Shown here: in pieces, positions 34,646 through 42,062 of the stretch | Layout: each line of letters begins with the position of its first letter | How positions within the stretch are numbered: the stretch's first letter is position 1 | Source: Clostridia bacterium | Lineage (GTDB): Bacteria > Bacillota > Clostridia > TANB77 > CAG-508 | Reading direction: 5' to 3' | NCBI GenBank assembly: GCA_022797215.1 | Contig: JAAWKD010000020.1 | Location: 1 to 42,185, forward strand | DNA length: 42,185 nt | The notes under the pieces: generated by a model | The model's input: only the letters and a program-made list of their open reading frames with translations | Database searches by the model: none | Told to the model about the DNA's origin: nothing | Translations under genes and position numbers: made by a program

Positions 34646-36686
34646 ATGAAATATGAAAAAGAACAACTAGCATTAGAAAATGGAATTAAGAATGACTGGA
34701 TTATTACAAATGGAATAGGTGGTTATAGCAGTTCAACGATATTAGGTATTAATACCAGAAAATATCATGGACTGCTAGTTGCGCCTTTTCAAGCACCAGG
34801 AGGAAGGCATTTAATTCTTTCTAAGGTAGACGAAAGTTTTGAAAGTGGAGGAATAGAATATCCACTTTATTCAAATATTTGTAAAAATTATATTTCAGAG
34901 GGATATAAAAATCTTGTTAAATTTGAAAAGGAATATATTCCTATCTTTACTTATGAAGTAGATGGAGCAACTATCAAAAAGTTCATCTGTATGGATTATG
35001 GAAAAAATACAGTTTGTATTTTGTATCATATTCGAAATAATGAAAAAAGAACTAAATTAACAGTAACTCCAATTGTTCATTTTAGAGATTTTCATGCAAC
35101 TACCCCCAATACTACTTTTTCATTGCAACAAGAAATAAAGGAAAGAAAAGTAAAGTTAGTTATTAATGGACAATCTTTTAAACCAGTATATTTCTATGCC
35201 ACTGAGGGGATTTATAAAGAACATCAAAACGATACCTTTCAAAATATGTATTATGTAGAAGAGGAAAAAAGAGGGCTAGACTGTGAGGAAAACCTAGCGG
35301 TTTCAGGGAGTTATGAAATTAAAATAAGAGCAAATGAAGAAAAATATATTACCTTTATTTGTTCTTTAGAGGAAAATATAGAAGAGTTAGATGGAAGGAA
35401 TTTGGTAAATCAAGAAATTATCCGTATTACTAGTGATTTATATGACTCTTATTTATTAGAACCAAAAAAGCAATATACAGAAGAGTATAAAGAGTTAATA
35501 AGAAATTTTATGATTGCTTCTGATAATTTTGTAGTATATCGACCATCTTTTGCATTATACACACTCATTGCTGGCTATCCTTGGTTTTTAGACTGGGGTA
35601 GAGATAGCTTGATTTCCTTTGAAGGGTTAGTGCTCATTCCTAGAAGATTTAAAGTAGCAAAAGAAGTATTATTAACATGTATTAGGGACATTAAATATGG
35701 TTTAGTACCAAATGGATATTCAGGTTATGACAGTAGACCTCTATATAATAGTGTGGATGCCTCATTACTATTATTTGAGCAAGTTAGAAAATATTTAAGT
35801 TATACACACGATTATGAATTACTAAAAAGCCATTTATATGAAACTTTGAAAAAAGTAGTAGAAGCATATATTGAAGGAATTGACTTAGATGGAAATAATA
35901 TTCATTTAGATATGCAAGATGGACTATTATCCTCTGGGACTCCATATATTCAAAATACTTGGATGGATGCTAAGATTGGAGAAAAAGTAGTAACACCAAG
36001 AAATGGAAAAGCAGTAGAAATAAATAGCTTATGGTACAATGCACTTTGCATTATGGCTGACTTTGCAAAACTATATAAAGAAAAAGAACTAGAAAAGAAA
36101 TATGCGGAGCTAGCCAAAAAATGTAAAAAAAGTTTTGAAGAAAAGTTCTATAACAAGAAAAGGAAATCTTTAGATGATTTAGTAGGAGATAATAAAATAA
36201 GACCAAATCAATTATTTGCAATAGGCTTGTATTATCCAGTAATTGATCCACAATCAGATATTGCTAAGCAAGTTCTTGAAACAGTAACTAAAAAGTTATT
36301 AACACCTTATGGACTAAAAACATTAGCAAAAGGAGAACCAGGCTATCGAGAAATTTATGAGGGAGATGTTATTAAAAGAGATATGTCTTATCATCAAGGT
36401 ATTACTTGGCCTTGGTTACTTGGAATTTATATAGATAGCTTAATTGCTGTTATGAGCCATGAGAAGAATAAAACAAAGAAAAAAGAGTATCAAGAAAGAT
36501 ATACAAAGTTAGTACAACAAATTGAAAAAACATTTACAAAAGAAATGTATCAAAGGTCAACTTGTCGGAAGTATTAGTGAAATATATGACTCTACAAAGC
36601 CATATGAGGCAAAGGGATGCTTTGCACAGGGATGGTCCGTTGCAGAGATATTTAGAATTATTGTAAATTATCATAAAGATGATTAA
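34646..36686 (+). CDS. Amylo-alpha-1,6-glucosidase (glycogen debranching-type, GH133), read through an apparent +1 frameshift
   Basis: Predicted to hydrolyse alpha-1,6 branches of glycogen-like glucans. The N-terminal domain starts NDWIITNGIGGYSSSTI and NTRKYHGLLVAP. The (alpha/alpha)6 catalytic part has AGYPWFLDWGRDSLIS (about 309-324), with the acidic residue of the W-G-R-D motif, VDASLLLFE, TWMDAKIGEKVVTPR and KRDMSYHQGITWPWLLG. The first frame stops at 36577, shortly after a CGG codon at 36566. Resuming one base later gives GSISEIYDS, KPYEAKGCFAQGWSVAE and a normal end at 36686. So 37 conserved C-terminal residues are in the shifted frame. Either recoding, decay or a sequence error. Confidence 0.82.
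36566..36568 (+). promoter_or_regulatory. Candidate +1 recoding site CGG-AAG (debranching enzyme)
   Basis: Codons TGT CGG AAG TAT TAG in the first frame. Skipping the C reads GGA AGT ATT AGT, giving G-S-I-S-E-I, the expected family motif. An extra A in CAAAGG 14 bases earlier would also restore the frame, so the exact shift point is not fixed. Confidence 0.4.
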
Positions 36687-36710
36687 AATTTAATAAGGTA
36701 TGGCGATAGC

Positions 36711-36735
36711 AAAAAAATCCCACCATAGGGTGGGG
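36711..36735 (-). terminator. Minus-strand intrinsic terminator of the 48-aa gene
   Basis: On the minus strand a CCCACC/GGTGGG stem with a four-base loop is followed by ATTTTTTT. A second hairpin (AATCAGA/TCTGATT) lies between it and the stop codon. Confidence 0.85.
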
Positions 36736-36750
36736 AAATCAGATTAAAGC

Positions 36751-36897
36751 TTAGTCTGATTTGAGGTATAAATGTACATTCTGAATAGTGAGATAACCAA
36801 AAAGGGTAAATGACATAAAGAACCCCGAAAATAAGCATAGAATGCACAAAAAGATGTATGCAAAAGCTAAAACAAAGTAGCGCTGCCGTTGAGTCAT
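36751..36897 (-). CDS. Small membrane protein, 48 aa
   Basis: A very short gene with complete signals: promoter at 36944-36972, GGAGGT seven bases before the ATG, and a terminator after the stop. The protein starts MTQRQRYFVLAFAYIFLC, has one long or two short hydrophobic helices up to about residue 37, and ends VHLYLKSD. I do not recognise a family. Its fourth codon is CGG, otherwise nearly absent in this window, and is followed by C rather than A; reading it as arginine is needed to keep the frame. It is convergent with the debranching enzyme and divergent from ruvC. Confidence 0.7.
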   Translation of the reverse strand: MTQRQRYFVLAFAYIFLCILCLFSGFFMSFTLFGYLTIQNVHLYLKSD

Positions 36898-36943
36898 AAA
36901 ATTTACCTCCAAAAAATAATGCAATTAGCAATTTACATATAAT

Positions 36944-36972
36944 ATTATACCTTAAATTAGGACGAAATTCAA
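36944..36972 (-). promoter_or_regulatory. Sigma-A promoter for the 48-aa gene
   Basis: On the minus strand TTGAAT, 17 bases, TATAAT, 46 bases upstream of the ATG. Confidence 0.75.
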
Positions 36973-37028
36973 GTATTTTACTTGAAACATAAAGCAATAA
37001 GAAGAACATAGATAAAGGAAAAAATGAA

Positions 37029-37514
37029 ATGAGAATACTAGGAATTGATCCAGGATTTGCTATTACAGGATATAGCATTATAGATTATGTGGGAAATAAG
37101 TTTAAGTTAATTACGTCAGGGGCTGTACTGACAAAAGCTGGTGAATCTTTCCCAAAAAGATTACTAAAATTGAATAATGAATTAGAAGAAATAATTGATA
37201 CATATAAACCAGATGCTATTTCTGTAGAAGAGCTATTTTTCAACAATAATGCTAAAACTGCTATTAATGTAGCACAAGCAAGAGGAGTGATTTTGGTGGT
37301 AGGATGTAGAAAAGGTATTGCAACTTATGAATATACACCACTCCAAATTAAGCAGGCAGTAGTAGGATATGGTAGAGCTGATAAAATACAAGTGCAAAGA
37401 ATGGTAAAAGCTATTTTAGGAGTAGAAAATTTACCTAAATTAGATGATACTACTGATAGTATGGCAGCAGCAATTTGCCATGCACATTCAGCAAAATTCG
37501 CAGCAAAACTATAA
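37029..37514 (+). CDS. ruvC: Holliday junction resolvase
   Basis: Endonuclease that cuts Holliday junctions together with RuvAB. Length 161 residues is normal. The four acidic catalytic residues are in GIDPGFAITGY (D7 region), SVEELFF (E near 67), and LDDTTDSMAAAICH (two aspartates near 139-142). KQAVVGYGRADKIQVQRMV is the DNA-contact segment. AAAGGA lies eight bases before the ATG. ruvA and ruvB do not follow; the next gene is holA after a REP-like palindrome. Confidence 0.96.
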   Translation: MRILGIDPGFAITGYSIIDYVGNKFKLITSGAVLTKAGESFPKRLLKLNNELEEIIDTYKPDAISVEELFFNNNAKTAINVAQARGVILVVGCRKGIATYEYTPLQIKQAVVGYGRADKIQVQRMVKAILGVENLPKLDDTTDSMAAAICHAHSAKFAAKL

Positions 37515-37545
37515 AATGTCACACTGGGGACGTTAGTTTGTGCGA
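37515..37545. repeat. REP-like palindrome with GGGGAC core
   Basis: Arms TGTCACAC and GTGCGACA (one mismatch) flank a 15-base centre starting TGGGGAC. It resembles short palindromic repeats with a GGGGACG core that are scattered in many clostridial genomes and thought to be moved by RAYT (TnpA_REP) transposases. It begins one base after the ruvC stop and ends three bases before the holA Shine-Dalgarno, so it is transcribed between them. Confidence 0.55.
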
Positions 37546-37560
37546 CAAAAGGAGAACAAA

Positions 37561-38590
37561 ATGATATACTTGTTTTTTGGTGAAGAAAGATATATTTTAG
37601 AAAGTAAAGTAAAAAAGATAAAGAAGGACTTTGGAGAGCTAGTTCAAGGAATTAATTATATTCAAATTGATGATACTAATGTTGAAGAATTGATTTCTGA
37701 TTTAGAAACTCCAGCATTTGGCTTTCCTAGAAAATTGATTGTTGCAAAAAATACAGGGCTTTTCAAAAAAGAAAAGAAAACGACTAGCAAATCTAAGGTA
37801 TCTAAAGAAGTTAAGGAAACTAAAAAGAAAAAAAGCGTGTTAGAAGAAAAATTATCTTTGCCAGAAAAAATTGCAAATTATATCCAGACTAATGAACAGG
37901 AATTGCAAGAAACAGTAGAACTTATTTTTATAGAAGAAGAGGCAGAGAAAAATACTTTATATCAAATAATAGAAAAGGTAGGAGAAGTAAAAGAATTTGC
38001 ACTTTTAAAATTACCAGAATTAGTAGCTAATTTGAAAAAAATAGTAAATGCTTACCAGGTTAGTTTAGATGATAATACTGCCAAATATCTAGTAGAGTCC
38101 TGTGGAACAAGTATGCAAGAACTGATTAATGAGCTAAGGAAATTAATAGAGTATAAGGGAACAGGAGGAAATATTACAAAGGAAGATATTGATAAACTTT
38201 GTATCAAGCAAATACAAGCTGTTATTTTTGACTTGACAGATAATTTGGGCAAAAAAGAAACACGGAAAAGCGTTAGAAGTTTATCGAGGATTACTTGCCA
38301 ATAAAGAGCCAGTTCAAAAAATTCTAGTTACTTTATATAATCACTTTAAGAAATTGTATATTATTAAAATAGCAGAAAAGTATCATCAAGATATAGCCAC
38401 TAGTATGAACTTAAAGCCTAATCAAATGTTTTTAGTAACGAAATATAAGACACAAGCAAGATTTTTTGAAGAACAAGATTTACGAAGAATATTAGATGAA
38501 ATAATGAATCTAGATGCAAACTATAAAATAGGATTGATTGATTTAGAGATAGGGTTAGAGGCAATTTTGTGTAGATACTGTTCGAAATAA
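37561..38590 (+). CDS. holA: DNA polymerase III delta subunit, read through an apparent +1 frameshift
   Basis: Clamp-loader subunit that opens the beta clamp. The ATG at 37561 follows AAGGAG. YLFFGEERYILESKVKKI is the usual start, LETPAFGFPRKLIV (about 57-70) a core AAA+ strand, and SLDDNTAKYLVESCGTSM, ELRKLIEYKG the domain II signature. The first frame stops at 38304, after a CGG codon at 38263. One base later the frame gives GKALEVYRGLLANKEPVQKI, LVTLYNHFKKLYIIKIAEKY and a normal end at 38590, about 342 residues in all. A basic insert (KKEKKTTSKSKVSKEVKETK) near residues 77-96 is unusual. The gene is normally essential, so a true null is unlikely. Confidence 0.85.
38263..38265 (+). promoter_or_regulatory. 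Candidate +1 recoding site CGG-AAA (holA)
   Basis: Codons GAA ACA CGG AAA AGC in the first frame. Skipping the C reads GGA AAA GCG TTA, joining E-T to G-K-A-L-E. A miscounted A in the six-A run a few bases upstream would also restore the frame. Confidence 0.4.
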
Positions 38591-38592
38591 GA

Positions 38593-38655
38593 GAGAAGTT
38601 TAATAAATTAATCTTTGATTATTTCAAAGTTAATTTGGCTAAACTTCTCCTTTTA
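38593..38655 (+). terminator. Intrinsic terminator of holA
   Basis: Outer stem GAGAAGTTTA/TAAACTTCTC with an inner CTTTGA/TCAAAG hairpin, followed by CTTTTAT. It begins just after the stop at 38590. Confidence 0.75.
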
Positions 38656-38708
38656 TGCTAAAGCATGTGATGATTTCTAACTACTAAAGCAATTAGAAAG
38701 TCATTTAT
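38651..38708 (-). repeat. Two-hairpin repeat, copy 2
   Basis: The second copy of the 58-base element at 31465-31522, same orientation. Here the hairpins are ATGC-TAAA-GCAT and TTTCTAA/TTAGAAA. It lies immediately downstream of the XRE gene (minus strand), so it would be in that transcript's 3' region, and it abuts the holA terminator. Confidence 0.7.
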
Positions 38709-38709
38709 A

Positions 38710-39033
38710 TTAATTATCAGAATGGGCTTTAATAGAACGAAGAATTTCATAAGATAGGTTTAAAGACTTTTCAGGTAAATGATTTACAATACGAATAATC
38801 TTTTTGCTAGTGTCGTTATGTCCTTCCTCGCCGAATAAAAGATAATCTGAGGAACAACCTGTATAGTCGCAAATAGCAAGTAAGGTGTTAATTCCAATAG
38901 ACTTATTTCCTAGTTCTAATTGAGCTAAATAAGATTCAGAGATATTTACTTTTTCAGAAAATGTATTTCTACTCATGCATAATTCCTCACGAACTACTCT
39001 AATTCGATTTCCTATTTCTAAATCATTTTTCAT
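38710..39033 (-). CDS. XRE-family helix-turn-helix transcriptional regulator
   Basis: DNA-binding repressor-type protein of 107 residues. The HTH_3 domain spans about residues 5-62: IGNRIRVVREELCMSRNTFS, EKVNISESYLAQLELGNKS and INTLLAICDYTGCSSDYLL. The C-terminal 40 residues are helical and may dimerise. The ATG at 39033 is preferred because the HTH then starts at the expected place and AAGGAAAG lies upstream; an ATG at 39090 would add 19 residues. The targets are unknown, and the 350-base space upstream may hold its operator. Confidence 0.88.
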   Translation of the reverse strand: MKNDLEIGNRIRVVREELCMSRNTFSEKVNISESYLAQLELGNKSIGINTLLAICDYTGCSSDYLLFGEEGHNDTSKKIIRIVNHLPEKSLNLSYEILRSIKAHSDN

Positions 39034-39384
39034 TTTTGGTCTCGCTTTCCTTAAAATATTTATAAAATTCGACAATTTAATTATATACACTTAAATCAAA
39101 ACAAGAAATATACTATAGGGGTAATAATAATGATACCAATAAGTAAAAGAGGTGTCGAAAAATGTCATACGATTTTCCTTGTAAAATGGGACAAAGAAAG
39201 CTATAATAAAAATGCTATATTTATAATCAAAATTTAAGTTAGTATCAAGAAAGTTAGTTCATAGAAAAGTTTAAATTCTATTAGATTATTTCTTAAAAAT
39301 ATCGAAGATAAAACAGTATAAAACAAAAAGTTATTGACATAATAGGAATAAAGCAATCAACATAAGAAGAAAGGAGGTAAAAAA
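39034..39384. other. Intergenic region between the XRE gene and the gpr operon
   Basis: No convincing long gene. A 35-codon frame (39130-39237, plus) has AGGGGT nine bases upstream but no clear promoter. The sigma-G-like promoter at 39316-39344 lies near its right end. The rest is A/T-rich with no strong repeat or hairpin. Confidence 0.6.
39316..39344 (+). promoter_or_regulatory. Candidate sigma-G/sigma-F promoter of the gpr operon
   Basis: GTATA, 17 bases, CATAATA, matching the forespore sigma-G pattern (G-C/T-ATA and CATNNTA). It is 40 bases before the GTG of the gene preceding gpr. gpr is under forespore control in Bacillus, which supports this reading; a TTGACA overlaps the -10 but has no matching sigma-A -10. 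Confidence 0.5.
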
Positions 39385-39717
39385 GTGGAACAAGAGAAAA
39401 AAACAAAAGAAAAAATAGATATGCTAGATAAAATATATCAAATGAGGCAAGAAGATATAGAGCAAGAGAGCAAACAAGATAGAAAAGAATTAGAATCACA
39501 ATTAAATCACATTCAATTGGAAGAAATTGAATATCAAATAGAAGACAAACTAGTAGAGAAACAAAAAAATAGTAATGAGAAAGAAGAAATTATTCAAGAA
39601 ATAGAACAACTAATAGAAAACTATGAAATACAAATTAGTTATTATAGTGAAAAAAACTATAAGCAAGGATTTAAAGATGGATTGGGATTATATAACCAAT
39701 GTATAAAAGAAGAGTAA
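39385..39717 (+). CDS. Hypothetical coiled-coil protein upstream of gpr
   Basis: A 110-residue, very hydrophilic protein, rich in E, K and Q, and predicted to be one long coiled coil (KELESQLNHIQLEEIEYQIE and similar). It ends YKQGFKDGLGLYNQCIKEE, a C-terminal signature (Y-x-Q-G-F-x-D-G) that is common in small clostridial proteins of unknown function. The start is GTG, set by AAGGAGGT six bases upstream. Eleven bases separate it from gpr, so it is probably expressed in the forespore as well. Function unknown. Confidence 0.82.
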   Translation: MEQEKKTKEKIDMLDKIYQMRQEDIEQESKQDRKELESQLNHIQLEEIEYQIEDKLVEKQKNSNEKEEIIQEIEQLIENYEIQISYYSEKNYKQGFKDGLGLYNQCIKEE

Positions 39718-39728
39718 GGTGGTATTTT

Positions 39729-40670
39729 ATGATAAACTTTAGAACTGACTTAGCCTTGGAGAGGCGTGACCTATATCGTAAGGCAAATAATGTTGCAAAT
39801 GAAATTAATGGCTTAAAAACAGAGGAAGAGCAATTAGGAGAAACAATTAAAATTACTAGAGTAAGTGTGCTAAATGAAGAAGGAGAGCAAGCAATTGGGA
39901 AAAAACAAGGAAATTATATTACAATAGACATTAAAGAATTGAAAATAGCAGGAGAGGAAGAAATACAAAAAGCATCAGAGGCAGTTACACAAGAATTAAA
40001 AACTTTAATAGGTAATTTAATTCAGCCTCAAGAAGATATTTTAGTAGTAGGACTTGGGAATTTGTATGTTACACCAGATGCATTAGGTCCTAAGGTGATA
40101 CAAGACATTGACATTACAAGGCATCTTTTAACCTATATGCCAGATGTACTAGAACAAGATACTAGACCAGTAAGTGCTGTGTCGCCAGGAGTTTTAGGAA
40201 CAACAGGAATAGAAACAGTAGAAATTTTAAAAGGAATTGTGGATAATGTACATCCTAAATTAATTATTGTAATTGATGCTTTGGCTTCCAGAAGTATTGA
40301 AAGAATTAGTAGTACAGTACAAATAGCAGATACAGGGATTGTACCAGGAGCAGGAGTTGGGAATACAAGAAAAGAATTAACAGTAGATACTTTAGGAATA
40401 CCTGTTATTGCAATAGGAGTTCCAACAGTTGTAGAAGCAGCAACAATTGCAGCAGATAGTTTGAATCTATTTATCCAAAGACTACAAGAAGAAGCACATT
40501 CTAATGAGTTTTTAAATCAATTACAAGAAGAAGACAAATATCAAATGATTAAAGAAGTCTTACAACCAGCAGACTATAACTTTATTGTAACTCCAAAAGA
40601 GATTGATGAACTAATCGAAAATATGTCTAGTGTAGTAGCAAGAGGCATCAATTTTGCTACTCAAAAATAG
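39729..40670 (+). CDS. gpr: Germination protease (GPR)
   Basis: Aspartic-type protease that degrades small acid-soluble spore proteins at germination; made as a zymogen in the forespore. The ATG at 39729 follows AAGGTGGT and begins MINFRTDLALERRD, the conserved N-terminus and propeptide. VVGLGNLYVTPDALGP (about 110-125) and LIIVIDALASRS (about 175-186) hold the two aspartates assigned to catalysis in the Bacillus enzyme. GVGNTRKELTVDTLGIPVIA follows. The 313-residue length is slightly shorter than in Bacillus. It is direct evidence that the organism forms endospores. Confidence 0.96.
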   Translation: MINFRTDLALERRDLYRKANNVANEINGLKTEEEQLGETIKITRVSVLNEEGEQAIGKKQGNYITIDIKELKIAGEEEIQKASEAVTQELKTLIGNLIQPQEDILVVGLGNLYVTPDALGPKVIQDIDITRHLLTYMPDVLEQDTRPVSAVSPGVLGTTGIETVEILKGIVDNVHPKLIIVIDALASRSIERISSTVQIADTGIVPGAGVGNTRKELTVDTLGIPVIAIGVPTVVEAATIAADSLNLFIQRLQEEAHSNEFLNQLQEEDKYQMIKEVLQPADYNFIVTPKEIDELIENMSSVVARGINFATQK

Positions 40671-40690
40671 ATAGCAAATAGTTGCTATCT
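40669..40690. terminator. Shared hairpin between gpr and the TraX-like gene
   Basis: Stem AGATAGCAA/TTGCTATCT with a four-base loop overlaps the stop codons of both convergent genes. A T-rich stretch follows only on the minus strand, so it fits best as the terminator of the TraX-like gene. Confidence 0.55.
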
Positions 40691-41476
40691 AAATAGAAAA
40701 TATAAAATCAATAAGTGAACAGGGTAGAAAAGATAAAGCAAATATTTAACTTTTTTACCTTGCTTTTTGTTATAAAAGCAAATAAATATAATCGGTAATA
40801 TAGTAAAAGCAGTTAGAACAATATACCAAGGGTTAAAACCAGACGAGATATAAGGGATACCATATTTTAAAAGGCAAGCAGTAATAAAAGAAAAAGCCAT
40901 AGCTATTTTATTTTCTCTAAATAAATAGAAAAGAAAAATAATAGCTATTCCAAAGAAACCATAATCAAAATGGAGAACTTGTGCTAAAGATCCTAGGCAA
41001 ATAACTGCAAAGAAACTGAGGAATTGAGTGAAAATAGTGTTGGCTTTTGGACTTTTAGAAATATTTAATGGTAAATGATGTATTTTATCATATAAAAAGA
41101 TAGTCAATAATCCAACTAATAAAGTAAAAAATATATTTAACGTAATTTTATCTGGAGTATTTATATAAAGAGAATAAAACAACATGAAAGGTAATTGCGA
41201 AACTAAAGCAAACAAAAATAGTCTTAAGAAATATTTCTTAAGATTTTTAGTATGAAGATATCCTTCCGAAATCTGAAATGCAAAAATAGGGAAGGCAATT
41301 CTTCCTATTAAATTCATCCAACTAATCTGCTTAAAATAGACATCGCCAAAGTGGTCTACTACCATAGTAGCCATTGCAATAATCTTTAAAATAAAACTTG
41401 TCATAGGAACATTATATAAAATGTTAGAGAAAATTACAAGAGAGATAGAAAGAAGTTTAACAAATAAATTTGTCAT
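40685..41476 (-). CDS. TraX-family membrane protein
   Basis: A membrane protein of up to 263 residues with about eight helices. ILKIIAMATMVVDHFGDVYF, LIGRIAFPIFAFQISEGYLH and TKNLKKYFLRLFLFALVSQL match the TraX family (named after the F-plasmid pilin acetylase; chromosomal members may be acyltransferases). The family usually begins at about MTSFILKIIAM, which corresponds to an ATG at 41404; neither that nor the ATG at 41476 has a clear Shine-Dalgarno. VHLLILYFLFR ends the last helix. It stands alone and is convergent with gpr. Confidence 0.85.
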   Translation of the reverse strand: MTNLFVKLLSISLVIFSNILYNVPMTSFILKIIAMATMVVDHFGDVYFKQISWMNLIGRIAFPIFAFQISEGYLHTKNLKKYFLRLFLFALVSQLPFMLFYSLYINTPDKITLNIFFTLLVGLLTIFLYDKIHHLPLNISKSPKANTIFTQFLSFFAVICLGSLAQVLHFDYGFFGIAIIFLFYLFRENKIAMAFSFITACLLKYGIPYISSGFNPWYIVLTAFTILPIIFICFYNKKQGKKVKYLLYLFYPVHLLILYFLFR

Positions 41477-41942
41477 AAAATTTATTTGCTTTGACAGGTT
41501 TGAGAATCAGAATAATTAGAACCTTTTAGGTGGTTAGTTGAGAAAAGATAATTGACTTATCAACTATGAACAACCATTAAAGAAAAAAACAGTATGAAAA
41601 TTACTGGCTTTCTTTTATGAATTAAAATTCATTTAAGCCAATCAAGTAAGTACATACTGTAATTACTTAATTGAGAAGTTCTTCATGACACTTTGCGCTT
41701 TCACATTTGTTTAACATCCTCGTTTATTTTTATTTTATATATCATATCACTAATTTTCGTTTTTGAATAGCCCTTTTGAAAAAAAGCAAAATTCCTTGAA
41801 ATGCGACATAATAATATTAGTATATATAAATTGATTTGAAGAATAGGCAAGGCTTTTTTTCTATAATTATACATTCCTTTAAAATTAAACTTGGACATTT
41901 ATTGAAAAATCATCTGAAAATAAATAACTGAAATAAAATAAT
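41477..41942. other. Non-coding region with hairpins
   Basis: No supported gene. It holds a terminator-like hairpin on the minus strand (CAGTA/TACTG, with an A/T extension and a T-run) at 41579-41615 and a palindrome ATGAATT-AA-AATTCAT at 41617-41632. A 65-codon minus-strand frame at 41701-41898 lacks a ribosome site and resembles no family. The minus-strand tRNA-Thr transcript probably ends somewhere in this region. Confidence 0.5.
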
Positions 41943-42018
41943 TGGAGCTACTGGGCAGAATCGAACTGCCGACCTACAGGTTACGAATCTGTTGCTCTAC
42001 CAACTGAGCTACAGTAGC
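41943..42018 (-). tRNA. tRNA-Thr (anticodon CGT)
   Basis: Acceptor GCTACTG/CAGTAGC, discriminator T, encoded CCA. D arm GCTC-GAGC, anticodon loop TTCGTAA giving CGT, T arm GGCAG-TTCGATT-CTGCC. The closing pair of the anticodon loop is A-C, a mild irregularity. It reads ACG. Confidence 0.95.
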
Positions 42019-42033
42019 ATATCCATAGCTTAT

Positions 42034-42062
42034 ATTATATAATCAAATAATTTAGATTGCAA
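42034..42062 (-). promoter_or_regulatory. Promoter of tRNA-Thr
   Basis: On the minus strand TTGCAA, 17 bases, TATAAT, 15 bases upstream of the tRNA. The remaining bases to 42185 are A/T-rich; a TATAAT near 42154 on the plus strand may belong to a gene outside the window. Confidence 0.78.

Noticed and set aside
36683..37078. Minus-strand 131-codon frame between the debranching gene and ruvC
   Set aside because: It would start inside ruvC and run out of frame over the 48-aa gene, which has its own promoter, Shine-Dalgarno and terminator.
38251..38262. -1 programmed frameshift on the six-A run in holA
   Set aside because: The restored frame requires a +1 (or -2) shift; a -1 slip would lead to the wrong frame.
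39130..39237. Possible 35-aa small protein
   Set aside because: AGGGGT is upstream, but the only nearby promoter match is poor and would start transcription at the ribosome site. Not supported well enough.
41701..41898. Minus-strand 65-codon frame
   Set aside because: No ribosome site, no recognisable sequence, and it lies in A/T-rich spacer downstream of tRNA-Thr.
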